This document shows positions 54,626 through 63,310 of a stretch of 64,000 bases of DNA, piece after piece. Origin of the DNA: Actinoallomurus bryophytorum (GTDB taxonomy: Bacteria > Actinomycetota > Actinomycetes > Streptosporangiales > Streptosporangiaceae); assembly GCF_006716425.1 (NCBI RefSeq), contig NZ_VFOZ01000001.1:3100001-3164000 (forward strand), in the 5' to 3' direction. The position numbers and the translations under genes were made by a program. Numbering within the stretch: the stretch's first letter is position 1; the number at the start of each line of letters is the position of its first letter. The notes beneath the pieces are model-generated. The model ran no database searches. It was given only the letters and a program-made list of their open reading frames with translations, and was not told the origin of the DNA.

Positions 54626-55057
54626 ATGACCGAGGTACGGTCCGACGGGCAGCTCGAGGACAAGTCGCTCGGTGAGCTGGTCGCCATCGCCACCGGGAGC
54701 GTCTCCCGCCTGGTCAAGTCCGAGCTCGAGCTCGCCAAGCTCGAGTTGAAGGACGACGCCAAGAAGGCGGCCCTCGGTGGCACGCTCTTCGCCGTCGCCG
54801 GGGTCATCGGCGGCATCGTAGTGATCCTGCTGTCGATCGCCGCCGCGTACGGCCTCATCACCGCGGGCGTGTGGAACTGGCTGGCGTTCCTCATCGTCGC
54901 CGGCGCCTACGTCCTGCTCGCGGTGATCCTGGTGGCGATCGGGATGTGGCGGATGAAGAAGATGACCGGCGTCAGCCGTACACGCAAGACCATGAAGGAC
55001 GACATCGCCCTGCTGCGCCGTGGTGGCGCAGGCGACCAGCCCGCCCTGACCGAGTAG
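54626..55057 (+). CDS. Holin-X/DUF1469-like membrane protein
   Basis: 143 aa. An amphipathic N-terminal helix (SVSRLVKSELELAKLELKDD) is followed by two membrane segments (about 50-75 and 85-108) and a basic tail. This is the DUF1469/phage-holin-superfamily-6 layout found in many chromosomal, non-phage contexts; function unknown. ATG 54626 follows GGAGAGGAG. It is 5 bp upstream of the hydrolase gene and probably heads a three-gene operon with it and the DUF309 gene. Confidence 0.82.
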   Translation: MTEVRSDGQLEDKSLGELVAIATGSVSRLVKSELELAKLELKDDAKKAALGGTLFAVAGVIGGIVVILLSIAAAYGLITAGVWNWLAFLIVAGAYVLLAVILVAIGMWRMKKMTGVSRTRKTMKDDIALLRRGGAGDQPALTE

Positions 55058-55062
55058 TCGCG

Positions 55063-55980
55063 ATGACCGATGAATCCGCCGTGCTGATCGAGGGTCCATG
55101 GCGGCATCGGTCGGTGAGCGCGGGCGGCACGCGGTTCCACGTGGTCGAGCTCGGCGAGGGACCCCTGGTCCTGCTCGTGCACGGATTCCCGGAGTTCTGG
55201 TGGACCTGGCACCATCAGCTGGAGTCGCTGGCCGCGGCGGGTTACCGCGCGGCAGCCGTCGACCTGCGCGGGTACGGCGGCAGCGACAAGCCACCCCGCG
55301 GCTATGACCTGGTCACCCTGGCGGGCGACATCGCCGGGCTGGTGCGCTCACTCGGCGAGGCCAACGCCACCGTCATCGGCCACGACTGGGGCGGCCTGCT
55401 GGCCTGGACGATGGGCGTCTACCACCCCAAGGTCGTGCAGCGCCTGGTCGCGGTCTCGACGGCGCACCCGCTGCGGCTGGGGCACTCTCTGCTGACGGAC
55501 GTACGGGGCCAGGGGTGGGCGGTACGCCACGCGCTCGGCTTCCAGCTGCCGATCGCGCCGGAGAAACGACTCGTCAAGAACGACGCCGCGCTCGTGGGCG
55601 AGCTGCTGCACGACTGGTCGGGGCCGGGCTGGCCCTCCGAGGAGACCGAGCGCATCTACCGTTCGGCCTTCCAGATCCCGGGCGTCGCGCACTGCGCCCT
55701 GGAGTACCACCGCTGGACGATCCGCTCACTGCTGCGTCCGGACGGGATCAGGTACGCGAGCCGGATGCGCGCGCCGATCCGCGTCCCGGTGCTGCACCTG
55801 CACGGCGCGCTGGACCATACGGTGCTGCCGCGCAGCGCCCAGGGCTCAGGCCGCTACGTCGAGGCACCGTACCGCTGGAAACTGATCGAGGGCGCCGGCC
55901 ACTTTCCGCACGAAGAACGCCCGTCGACCTTCGACGAGGAGCTCATCGGCTGGCTCGCCGACCCGGAGCCGGACCGATGA
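55063..55980 (+). CDS. Alpha/beta hydrolase, epoxide-hydrolase-like
   Basis: 305 aa. The oxyanion motif is HGFPEFWWTW (40-49), the nucleophile Asp108 lies in GHDWGGLLAW, an acid is in HGALDHTV and the catalytic His in GAGHFPHEE. An Asp nucleophile with HGFPE is characteristic of epoxide hydrolases and haloacid/haloalkane-type relatives rather than esterases. The lid contains LLRPDGIRYASR. In M. tuberculosis the equivalent location holds EphE (Rv3670), consistent with an epoxide hydrolase. The stop overlaps the DUF309 gene start (ATGA). Confidence 0.88.
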   Translation: MTDESAVLIEGPWRHRSVSAGGTRFHVVELGEGPLVLLVHGFPEFWWTWHHQLESLAAAGYRAAAVDLRGYGGSDKPPRGYDLVTLAGDIAGLVRSLGEANATVIGHDWGGLLAWTMGVYHPKVVQRLVAVSTAHPLRLGHSLLTDVRGQGWAVRHALGFQLPIAPEKRLVKNDAALVGELLHDWSGPGWPSEETERIYRSAFQIPGVAHCALEYHRWTIRSLLRPDGIRYASRMRAPIRVPVLHLHGALDHTVLPRSAQGSGRYVEAPYRWKLIEGAGHFPHEERPSTFDEELIGWLADPEPDR

Positions 55981-56453
55981 CGGGCCGGGACCGCGACGAG
56001 ACCGGCCGGGCCCGCAGCGCACGTCCCCGCGACGCGTACGGCCGCCCGCTCCCACGCGACGCCGAGGGCGAGGAACGCGTCCCGGAGGACTACACGGCCG
56101 CCCCCGCCGAGGTGCTGGCCGAGGCACAGCGCCTGCTCGACGCGGACCGCCCGTTCCACGCCCACGAGGTCCTCGAGGCCGCCTGGAAGTCGGCGCCTCC
56201 GGAGGAACGCGAGCTGTGGCAGGGCCTGGCCCAGCTGGCGGTCGGCTTCACCCACGTACGCCGCGGCAACGCGCGGGGCGCGAAGACCCTCCTGCGCCGC
56301 GCCGCCGAACGCATCGCACCCTACGACCCGGCACCGCACGGCATCGACGCGACCGGCCTGGCCCGGCGCGCGCGTGACCTGGCCGACCACCTCGACCGCG
56401 ACGGCCTCGAAGCGATCACCGACGCCGAGCTGGCCCCGCCTCTTCGCGTGTGA
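55977..56453 (+). CDS. DUF309-family protein
   Basis: 158 aa. After a 40-residue Arg/Asp-rich leader, the DUF309 core is clear: HAHEVLEAAWKSAPPEEREL, then GLAQLAVGFTHVRRGNARGA. The conserved HEVLE and the Trp suggest a small helical metal- or ligand-binding protein; function unknown. It is translationally coupled to the hydrolase by a 4-nt overlap. Confidence 0.85.
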   Translation: MTGRDRDETGRARSARPRDAYGRPLPRDAEGEERVPEDYTAAPAEVLAEAQRLLDADRPFHAHEVLEAAWKSAPPEERELWQGLAQLAVGFTHVRRGNARGAKTLLRRAAERIAPYDPAPHGIDATGLARRARDLADHLDRDGLEAITDAELAPPLRV

Positions 56454-56497
56454 AGGGCCGGTTGTCCGTACGGACCGTGGCCGGCGGGCTCGCGCCC

Positions 56498-57376
56498 TCA
56501 GAACTTCGTCAACGCGTCCGTCCGCGCCACCGCGCGGATCGCCGCCGGGGTCATTCCGCGCACGCCGGCCAGGTCCGCGTCGCTCAGATTCGTACCCTTC
56601 AGGTTGGCGCCGGTCAGGTCGGCGCCTCTGAGCGAGGCGCCGGTCAGGTTCGCGCTGTCGAGGTCCGCTCTGGTGAGGTTCACGTGGGTCAGGTTCGTGT
56701 AACGCAGTTTCGCGTTGATCAGGTCCCCATGGCTCAGGTTCGCGGCGAACAGGTTCATACCGGACAGGTCTGCGGTCGGAATCTGACTGCCGGGGATCCG
56801 CGTCGCGTGCAGGTCGGTGAAGTGGTGCGAGTGGGGGATACGGCCCAGCACGGTCAGAGCGGCCAGGACGTCGGTGTCGGGCTCGGTGGGCAGCTTGGCG
56901 GCCGGTACGGAGGCGGCAGGGTCGTGTTCGCGGACGAAGGCCGCCAGCACGTCGACGATGGTGAGCCTGTCGCGCGGGGAGTCACCGGCGATGCGTTCCA
57001 GGGCGTAAATGGCACCGGTCCGTACGTCGCGTCCGGGCGAGCCGAGCTGCTCGGTGGCCTTGGTGTACCGGTCGGTGATCTGGCCCTCCCGAGCGGTCCG
57101 CAGCTCACCCTGCCCGGTCCGCCACGTCAGGGCGGTCGCCACCAGACCCGCGGCGGTGAACAGCACGCCGAACAGGATGCCGACGCTGTTGAACCACTGG
57201 TGCCGGCTCTGTCGCCGGCGCTCGCGCTCGTCGGCGTCACGCTGCCGTTCCCGGTGGAGTAACTCCAGCCGGCGGTCCGGGGGAAGCGCGTCCAGCTCCT
57301 CCTGGGTCGGCTCGGTGATCCGGACCCCCGCCGACGAGTCGCCAGAGGCCGTGCCGGGCTCGGGGGCGGTGCTCAC
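56498..57376 (-). CDS. Membrane-anchored pentapeptide-repeat protein
   Basis: 292 aa. An N-terminal charged coiled region (LELLHRERQRDADERERR), one membrane segment (about 62-85), a helical linker (QITDRYTKATEQLGS, AIYALERIAGDSPRD) and about 14 pentapeptide units (such as ADLDSANLTGASLRGADLTG) near 195-270 forming a right-handed beta helix. The linker plus repeats is a common actinobacterial arrangement of unknown role, sometimes in signalling or gyrase protection; a membrane anchor argues against the latter. It is convergent with the DUF309 gene. Confidence 0.87.
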   Translation of the reverse strand: MSTAPEPGTASGDSSAGVRITEPTQEELDALPPDRRLELLHRERQRDADERERRRQSRHQWFNSVGILFGVLFTAAGLVATALTWRTGQGELRTAREGQITDRYTKATEQLGSPGRDVRTGAIYALERIAGDSPRDRLTIVDVLAAFVREHDPAASVPAAKLPTEPDTDVLAALTVLGRIPHSHHFTDLHATRIPGSQIPTADLSGMNLFAANLSHGDLINAKLRYTNLTHVNLTRADLDSANLTGASLRGADLTGANLKGTNLSDADLAGVRGMTPAAIRAVARTDALTKF

Positions 57377-57497
57377 GTTTCGTAGGGTACGGAGCGCTGC
57401 GGTGGTACGACACCCCGGTGACGCGGTCGGCCGTGGGGAAGCACGGTCGAGGAAGCCCGTGAACGCCCATGACCAGCGTGAACGACTTGGTCGCGCT

Positions 57498-58694
57498 CTA
57501 GTCGGAGCAGGACTGGGTGGAGACCTCGTTGACGGCGTTGACGCCCGCCTGGGCGTCGGAGGCCACCTCGGCGGCGGTCAGGACGTAGCCGGTGTCCTTG
57601 TTGTCCAGCGCCGCGGCGAACACCACGCCGTACACCTTGCCGTTCGGGGCCAGCAGCGGGCCGCCGGAGTTGCCCTGCTCGACCAGCGCGCGGATGGCGT
57701 AGATCTCGCGGGTGACCTGGCCCGAGTGGTAGATGTCCGGGCCGCGGGCCTTCTGCTTGGCGCGGATCCGGGCCGCGCGGGCGGTGAACGGCTGGTTCTT
57801 CGGGAAGCCGGCCACGACCGCGTCGTCGCGCGTCTGGGCGGTGCCGTCGAACTTCAGCGTCGGCACGGACAGGCCGGGCACGTCCAGGATCGCGACGTCC
57901 CGCTTGTAGTCATAAAGGACGACACGGCCGCTGAAGGTGCCGTTGCCCATCGTGAAGACCTTCGGGCTGGAGTCGACGCCGGCCACCACGTGCGCGTTGG
58001 TCATCACGCGGCCCGGGGCGTACACGAAGCCGGTGCCCTCGATCTTGCGCTGGCAGCTTCGCGCGGTACCGATGATCTTGACGATGCTCTTTCGTGCCTG
58101 GATGAGCTCCGGGGTTTTGAGGATCTTGGTGTCCGGGGGCGGCACGTCGACGATGGACTCACCGCCGAGGCCGCCGAAGACCTGCGGGAAGCCGGTCTTG
58201 GAGACGAAGCCGCGGAAGGAGGAGAACCAGGTGTTGGCCTGGTCGGGCATGAAGGTGTTCACGCCGTGCAGCACCGAGGAGTCCTTGACCTGCGTACGCA
58301 GCCAGACGAACGGCGACGTGACCAGCGCGCTGCCGATCAGCCACGCCACCACCAGCAGTGCGACACCGCTGACGCAGGCGCCGCCCACCGCGTCGACGCT
58401 GCGCGCGGAGTCCCAGGTCACGCGGCTGCGCAACGCCGATCCCACCGAGGAGGCCAGCAGCTGCCCGAGCGTCGCCGTCAGGAACGGGATGACGATGGCC
58501 AGCAGCGCCTGCTGGGCCGGGCCGTCGACGACCGACTTAACGATCGGCGGCGCGACGAGCATGCCGACAATGACGCCGCCGACGAAACCCACGAAGCTCA
58601 GTGAACCGACGATGAAGCCCTGTCTGTATCCCGAGATCGCGAAGAGTACGACGAGCGCCAGAAGTATCAGGTCGAGGAGGTGATCGCCCAGCAC
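57498..58694 (-). CDS. MarP-like CvpA-trypsin fusion protease
   Basis: 398 aa. Four N-terminal membrane segments form a CvpA-like domain (LILLALVVLFAISGYRQGFI and onward), then a trypsin-like domain outside the membrane. The triad is His in TNAHVVAGVD, Asp in KRDVAILDVPG and Ser in QGNSGGPLLA. Rv3671c (MarP) is a periplasmic protease needed for acid resistance and persistence in M. tuberculosis. Cysteines near the start and end of the protease domain could form the redox-sensing disulfide known for MarP. GTG 58694. Confidence 0.92.
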   Translation of the reverse strand: MLGDHLLDLILLALVVLFAISGYRQGFIVGSLSFVGFVGGVIVGMLVAPPIVKSVVDGPAQQALLAIVIPFLTATLGQLLASSVGSALRSRVTWDSARSVDAVGGACVSGVALLVVAWLIGSALVTSPFVWLRTQVKDSSVLHGVNTFMPDQANTWFSSFRGFVSKTGFPQVFGGLGGESIVDVPPPDTKILKTPELIQARKSIVKIIGTARSCQRKIEGTGFVYAPGRVMTNAHVVAGVDSSPKVFTMGNGTFSGRVVLYDYKRDVAILDVPGLSVPTLKFDGTAQTRDDAVVAGFPKNQPFTARAARIRAKQKARGPDIYHSGQVTREIYAIRALVEQGNSGGPLLAPNGKVYGVVFAAALDNKDTGYVLTAAEVASDAQAGVNAVNEVSTQSCSD

Positions 58695-58775
58695 TGGTTC
58701 ACCGTATAGGGGAAACGAGCATCCGCACGTCGCCTCCGCGGACCAGATCCGCTCCTGTTATGTACGAAGCCGGGA

Positions 58776-59423
58776 CTACTCGCGCGCGGCGAGATCGATG
58801 ACCTCGGGCGGAAGCTCCTCGATCCGGTCCTCGTCCCAGGGGCGTTCCCACCCTCCGGTCTGAAGGACGCGGTGCAGAATCCCGGCGGTGAACCCCCACA
58901 CGAGCATGCCGCCCACGCGGAAGGCGGGCCCGACGTAACCGGACGGGGTGCGCACCTGAAGCCGGTTGGCCGGATCGGTCAGCTCCACGAGCGGTACGCG
59001 CGCGACCGACGCGACCTCGTCCGGGTCGCCCGCCGCGACGGCCGAGGGCTCGCGCCACCAGGCCACCACCGGCGTGACGCGGTAGCCGCTGTGAGCGACG
59101 TACATCTCCGGCATGCTGGCCAGCACCATGACGCCGGAGGGGTCAAGGCCGGTCTCCTCCGCGGCCTCGCGCAGTGCGGCGCCCACCGGTCCGCCGTCGT
59201 CCGGGTCGATGCCGCCACCTGGAAAGGCCGGCTGCCCCGCGTGCTTGCGCATCGTGTCGGCGCGCTGCAGGAGCAGCAGGTCCGGGCCCTCGGGTCCCTC
59301 GCCGAACAGGACGAGCACGGCCGCCGCGCGCTCGCCGTTGCCCGGTGGCCGCATCATCTCGGGCACGTCGATGCGGGGCGCCATGGCCACGAAGTCCCGC
59401 AACCAGGCGGGATAGTCCGTCAC
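58776..59423 (-). CDS. NUDIX hydrolase, CoA-pyrophosphatase-like
   Basis: 215 aa. The Nudix box is readable as [19 protein letters not shown] (with [11 protein letters not shown] ahead of it), and the UPF0035-type context [20 protein letters not shown] marks the NudL/CoA-diphosphatase group. It would cleave CoA-type or nucleotide diphosphates. It overlaps nth by 4 nt and lies just upstream of marP, matching Rv3672c. The thioredoxin-like gene that separates them in mycobacteria (Rv3673c) is absent. Confidence 0.88.
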   Translation of the reverse strand: MTDYPAWLRDFVAMAPRIDVPEMMRPPGNGERAAAVLVLFGEGPEGPDLLLLQRADTMRKHAGQPAFPGGGIDPDDGGPVGAALREAAEETGLDPSGVMVLASMPEMYVAHSGYRVTPVVAWWREPSAVAAGDPDEVASVARVPLVELTDPANRLQVRTPSGYVGPAFRVGGMLVWGFTAGILHRVLQTGGWERPWDEDRIEELPPEVIDLAARE

Positions 59424-60127
59424 GAGAACGGGCCCGATCGGACCAGCTTGCGAGCGGTCTTCTCATCCGTCGGGCCCTCGCCGTATGACGGGCACAGCCG
59501 GGCGAGCGGGCAGACGCCGCAGGCCGGGCGCCGCGCGTGGCACATGCGGCGACCGTGCCAGATCAGCCGGTGGGACAGGATGGTCCAGTCCGCCCGCGGG
59601 ATCAGCTCGCCGATGGCGTACTCGATCTTGACCGGGTCGGTCTCGGTGGTCCAGCCGAAGCGCTTGACCAGCCGGGAGAAGTGCGTGTCGACGGTCAGGC
59701 CCGGGACGTCGAAGGCATTGCCGAGCACGACGTTGGCGGTCTTGCGGCCCACGCCGGGCAGCTTCACCAGCTCCTGCATCGTGCGTGGGACCTCGCCACC
59801 GTGGTGGTCGCACAGCTCCTGCCCCAGCTTGAGGAGGCTGTTGGTCTTCGCGCGGAAGAAGCCGGTCGACTGAATGATCTTTTCCATCTCCTCGCGGTCG
59901 GCGGCCGCGTAGTCGGCGGCCGACGGATAACGGGCGAAGAGGGTGGGGGTGACCATGTTGACCCGTTTGTCCGTGCACTGCGCGGAGAGGATCGTCGCGA
60001 CGAGCAGTTCGAGCGGTGTGGTGAAGTCAAGCTCACAGTGCGCATCGGGGTACATCTCCGCCAATTCGCGGTTGATGCGGCGAGCCCGGCGTACCAGGGC
60101 GAGTCGGGACTCCGGTTTGCGTGGCAC
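59420..60127 (-). CDS. nth: Endonuclease III
   Basis: 235 aa DNA glycosylase/AP lyase for oxidised pyrimidines. The helix-hairpin-helix is [16 protein letters not shown] with the catalytic Lys in it; the catalytic Asp is in VDTHFSR. The [4Fe-4S] ligands are [17 protein letters not shown] (spacing C-x6-C-x2-C-x5-C). GTG 60127 has no evident ribosome site and may be leaderless. It overlaps the NUDIX gene downstream by 4 nt and is divergent from crp, as in Streptomyces and mycobacteria. Confidence 0.96.
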   Translation of the reverse strand: MPRKPESRLALVRRARRINRELAEMYPDAHCELDFTTPLELLVATILSAQCTDKRVNMVTPTLFARYPSAADYAAADREEMEKIIQSTGFFRAKTNSLLKLGQELCDHHGGEVPRTMQELVKLPGVGRKTANVVLGNAFDVPGLTVDTHFSRLVKRFGWTTETDPVKIEYAIGELIPRADWTILSHRLIWHGRRMCHARRPACGVCPLARLCPSYGEGPTDEKTARKLVRSGPFS

Positions 60128-60166
60128 GAACGCAAGAGTAATAGGGGGGCCGCGTCATCTTCACAC

Positions 60167-60182
60167 TGCGACGTGCGTCACA
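60167..60182. promoter_or_regulatory. CRP-type binding site in the nth-crp spacer
   Basis: TGCGA-CGTGCG-TCACA differs from the CRP consensus TGTGA-N6-TCACA at one base and lies 31 bp upstream of the crp start. It is a likely autoregulatory site. CACAC-TT-GTGTG at 60180-60191 is an overlapping second dyad. Confidence 0.6.
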
Positions 60183-60212
60183 CTTGTGTGCGTAGGTTAC
60201 TGAGGAGGAAAC

Positions 60213-60899
60213 GTGAACGACCGCGACGTCGAGGTTCTCGGCCGCGCGCCGCTCTTCGAGGCGCTCGACGAAGAGGGAGCCAGGGCGCTGCGCGCCACGG
60301 TCGCAGAGGTGCATCTGTCACGTGGTCAGACGCTCTTCTCTGAGGACCAGGAGGGTGACCGCCTGTACGTCATCCTCGAAGGCAAGATCAAGCTTACTCG
60401 GACGGCCCCCGACGGCCGGGAAAATCTCCTCAGCGTGTTGGGACCGAGCGAGATGTTCGGTGAGCTGTCGCTGTTCGACCCCCGCCCGCGTACGGCCAGT
60501 GCCATCGCGGTGACCGAGGGGCGGCTCGCCGCGCTCGGCCACACCGATCTGTGGCCGTTCCTCAAGGGCCACCCCGAGATCGGCGTCCACCTGCTGCGCG
60601 CCCTCGCCCAGCGGCTGCGCCGCACCAACGAGATCATGGCCGACCTCGTCTTCACCGACGTGCCCGGCCGGGTGGCCAAGGCCCTGCTCGACCTGGCCGA
60701 GAGGTTCGGCCAGCCCACCGAGACCGGGTTGCACGTCCACCACGACCTGACGCAGGAGGAGCTCGCCCAGCTCGTCGGCGCCTCACGCGAGACGGTCAAC
60801 AAGGCCCTGGCCGACTTCGCCCAGCGCGGCTGGCTGCGCATCGAGGCCCGCGCCGTACAGGTCCTCGACATCGAACGCCTCCGCAAACGCTCCCGCTGA
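60213..60899 (+). CDS. crp: CRP/FNR-family global regulator
   Basis: 228 aa. The cyclic-nucleotide-binding domain shows EGDRLYVILEGKIKL and the phosphate cassette FGELSLFDPRPRTASAIAV; a C-terminal winged helix carries LTQEELAQLVGASRETVNKAL. It is orthologous by position and sequence style to mycobacterial Crp (Rv3676) and Streptomyces SCO3571, which control central metabolism and development. GTG 60213 follows GAGGAGGAA. A CRP-like site precedes it. Confidence 0.95.
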   Translation: MNDRDVEVLGRAPLFEALDEEGARALRATVAEVHLSRGQTLFSEDQEGDRLYVILEGKIKLTRTAPDGRENLLSVLGPSEMFGELSLFDPRPRTASAIAVTEGRLAALGHTDLWPFLKGHPEIGVHLLRALAQRLRRTNEIMADLVFTDVPGRVAKALLDLAERFGQPTETGLHVHHDLTQEELAQLVGASRETVNKALADFAQRGWLRIEARAVQVLDIERLRKRSR

Positions 60900-61003
60900 T
60901 CAGGCGCCGCCCGTACGGTCAGGATGATCCGCTGTCCGCACGGACAAGATGATCACCCCGGGGGCGGCGAGGATCAATCCGGAGGCAGACCCGCCGCCAT
61001 TCG

Positions 61004-61768
61004 TCATGACACCCCGCGCTCGGCGAGGTAGTCGAGCTGGGCGCGTACGGACGCCTCGGCGACCGGCCACAGGGCGCGGTCGACGTCGGCGTACACGCGC
61101 TCCACGACCTCCCTGGCCGTACGGTCGCCGGCCGCCAGCGCGTCCTCGACCTGCTGGAGGCGTTCGCGGCGGTGGCCGATGTAGAAGTCGAGGGCACCCG
61201 CCGGATCATCGAGCCGGTCGCCGTGGCCCGGCAGGATCACCCGCGTGCCCTCGGCCATCGCCCGCAGCCGGTCCAGCGACGTCAGGTAGTCCCCGAGCCG
61301 GTGCACCACGGTCGTGCCACGGCCGAGGACGGTGTCCCCGGTGAGGACCGCCTGGTCGGCGGGCAGCCAGAACGTCAGTGAGTCCGGCGTGTGCCCCGGG
61401 GTCTCGATGACGCGCAGCTCCAGGCCGTCCAGCTCGATCACGTCGCCCTCGGCGAGACCCTCCTCGCCCAGCCGGAGTGCGGGGTCCAGCGCGCGTACGG
61501 GCACGGAGCCGGCCAGTTCGGCGAACCTCCGCGCGCCCTCCGCGTGGTCGGGATGGCCGTGGGTGAGCAGGACGAGCGCGACCCGGCCGGCGATGGAGGC
61601 GACCCGGCGCAGGTGTTCCTCGTGCTCGGGACCGGGGTCGATGACGAGCGAACGCTCCGCGCCCGGCTCGCGCAGCACCCACGTGTTGGTGCCGTCCAGC
61701 GTCATCGCGGAGGGGTTGGGCGCCAGCACGCAGAGCGCGCGGTCGGTGCCCATCCCGTCGATGCTCAT
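61004..61768 (-). CDS. MBL-fold metallo-hydrolase (LACTB2/Rv3677c type)
   Basis: 254 aa. Metal ligands are in LLTHGHPDHAEG, ETPGHTPDS and TGDTVLGRGTT; PGHGDRLDDP supplies the last His. The C-terminal helical region (REVVERVYADVD and following) matches LACTB2-like endoribonuclease relatives. The substrate may be RNA or a thioester. ATG 61768 follows GGAGGAGG. It is last in the five-gene operon running from the slipin. Confidence 0.88.
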   Translation of the reverse strand: MSIDGMGTDRALCVLAPNPSAMTLDGTNTWVLREPGAERSLVIDPGPEHEEHLRRVASIAGRVALVLLTHGHPDHAEGARRFAELAGSVPVRALDPALRLGEEGLAEGDVIELDGLELRVIETPGHTPDSLTFWLPADQAVLTGDTVLGRGTTVVHRLGDYLTSLDRLRAMAEGTRVILPGHGDRLDDPAGALDFYIGHRRERLQQVEDALAAGDRTAREVVERVYADVDRALWPVAEASVRAQLDYLAERGVS

Positions 61769-61811
61769 GCGGCCTCCTCCGTCGGGGAGGTGATCAGGGC
61801 GCTGCGCTCGG

Positions 61812-62645
61812 TCATGCCACGTCCTCGGGCAGTACGAGGAAGACACCGTCTCCGGTGACGCGTGCCGAGGGCAGCCGCGGCCGTACACGCCGCTGTGCCG
61901 CCAGGACGGCCGATACCGAGTCGTACGCGGTCAGCTCGGTCAGCGTCACCAGGGTCGGCGGAAGCATCCGCATGTCACCACGCTGCGCGGCCTCCACGGC
62001 GTCGGCCGGGCGGACCCAGGCGACCCGGTCGGACTCGGTGCTGACGTCGCGGGTGCGCTGACCCTCGGGAAGCGCCGCGACGAAGAACCGGGTGTCGTAG
62101 CGGCGTTCCTCGATCTCGGGGGTGATCCAGTGCGCCCAGGGGCGCAGCAGGTCACCGCGGAGCACGAGGCCGCGCCGGGCCAGCAGCTCGGCCAGCGACT
62201 GCGACCGGTCCAGCAGTGCCTGCCGGTCGGCCTCCCAGTCGTCGGCGCTGGTGTCCGGCACGATGGCGTCCTCTGCCGGGCCGGCGAGGAGTACGCCGGA
62301 CTCCTCGAACGTCTCGCGTACGGCGGCGCAGACCAGCTCGCGGGCGAGCGTCTCGGCGGCGCCGAAGGCGCTACCCCAGTCGGCCGGTGACGGCCCGGAC
62401 CAGCCGACCGCGAGATCGCCGTCACGCTGGTCCACCGAACCGCCGGGGAAGACGTACGCGCCCGGCGCGAACTTCATCGACGACACGCGCCGCAGCAGGT
62501 AGACGAGCAGGCCGTCGCCGGCCGGAGAGTCGCGCAGCAGGATCACGGTGGAGGCGTCGCGTGGTGTCGCCGCCTCCACCCTGCCCTCGCTGATGTCTCG
62601 TGCGCGTTCGGCCAGCCGGTCGGGCAGCCGGAGTGCGTCCGCCAA
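61812..62645 (-). CDS. NUDIX hydrolase (NUDT19-like)
   Basis: 277 aa. The Nudix region FAPGAYVFPGGSVDQRDGD is followed, after an insertion typical of the NUDT19/RP2p group, by AVRETFEESGVLLAG. This group includes CoA diphosphatases. The C-terminal half (HWITPEIEERRYDTRFFVAA) is conserved in the family. It sits 43 bp before the MBL gene; co-occurrence with an MBL hydrolase and RidA is usual in actinomycetes. Confidence 0.87.
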   Translation of the reverse strand: MADALRLPDRLAERARDISEGRVEAATPRDASTVILLRDSPAGDGLLVYLLRRVSSMKFAPGAYVFPGGSVDQRDGDLAVGWSGPSPADWGSAFGAAETLARELVCAAVRETFEESGVLLAGPAEDAIVPDTSADDWEADRQALLDRSQSLAELLARRGLVLRGDLLRPWAHWITPEIEERRYDTRFFVAALPEGQRTRDVSTESDRVAWVRPADAVEAAQRGDMRMLPPTLVTLTELTAYDSVSAVLAAQRRVRPRLPSARVTGDGVFLVLPEDVA

Positions 62646-62686
62646 GGCGCCTCCTCGCTCAGGTGACAGGGCTTGTCGACCGAAAG

Positions 62687-63148
62687 TTAATCGACTTCGG
62701 CGATCAGCTCTACCTCAACCGGGGCATCTCGGGGCAGAACGGCCACCCCGACCGCGCTGCGGGCATGCTTGCCCGCGTCGCCGAACACCTCGCCGAGCAG
62801 GTCGCTCACCCCGTTGACCACCTGCGGCTGACCGTAGAAGTCCGGCGCGCTGGCCACGAAGCCGACGACCTTGACGATGCGCCGTACGCGGGACAGCTCC
62901 CCGACCTCGGCACGGATCGCGGCGATGGCGTTGAGCCCGCACAGCCGGGCCAGCTCGGTGGCGCGCTCCGGGTCGATCTCGGCGCCGACCTTGCCGGTCG
63001 CGGCCAGCTCGCCCTTGACGATCGGCAGCTGCCCGGCCGTGTAGACGAGCGAGCCCGTACGCGCCGCCGGCACGTACGAGGCCAGCGGCGCCACGACGTC
63101 AGGGATCTCCAGTCCCAGCTCCCGGATCCGCTCCTCGGGACTGCTCAT
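62687..63148 (-). CDS. RidA-family enamine/imine deaminase
   Basis: 153 aa. YVPAARTGSLVYTAGQLPIV and the C-terminal GVAVLPRDAPVEVELIAEVD are standard RidA/YjgF stretches. The catalytic Arg position before DAPVE is present in reduced form (LPRDAPVE), so hydrolysis of reactive 2-aminoacrylate is plausible, though this longer Rv3678c-type subgroup is little studied. It overlaps the DUF4177 gene by 4 nt (ATGA). Confidence 0.88.
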   Translation of the reverse strand: MSSPEERIRELGLEIPDVVAPLASYVPAARTGSLVYTAGQLPIVKGELAATGKVGAEIDPERATELARLCGLNAIAAIRAEVGELSRVRRIVKVVGFVASAPDFYGQPQVVNGVSDLLGEVFGDAGKHARSAVGVAVLPRDAPVEVELIAEVD

Positions 63149-63300
63149 GCCTTCTCACGCTTGAGGTAGGCGACGAGGTTCTCGGGATTGGGGCCGGGGA
63201 TGACGGCGACGAGCTCCCAGCCGTCATCGCCCCAGTTGTCGAGAATCTGCTTTGTCGCATGCACCAGCAGCGGAACGGTCGCGTACTCCCACTTCTTCAT
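63145..63300 (-). CDS. Small DUF4177-like protein
   Basis: 51 aa: MKKWEYATVPLLVHATKQIL, then a Gly-Asp turn and WELVAVIPGPNPENLVAYLK. This is the compact beta-alpha-beta form of DUF4177; function unknown. ATG 63300 is chosen over a longer open frame to 63366. It lies 10 bp after the slipin gene and overlaps the RidA gene, so it is an integral member of the operon. Confidence 0.85.
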   Translation of the reverse strand: MKKWEYATVPLLVHATKQILDNWGDDGWELVAVIPGPNPENLVAYLKREKA

Positions 63301-63310
63301 ACGCGGAACA

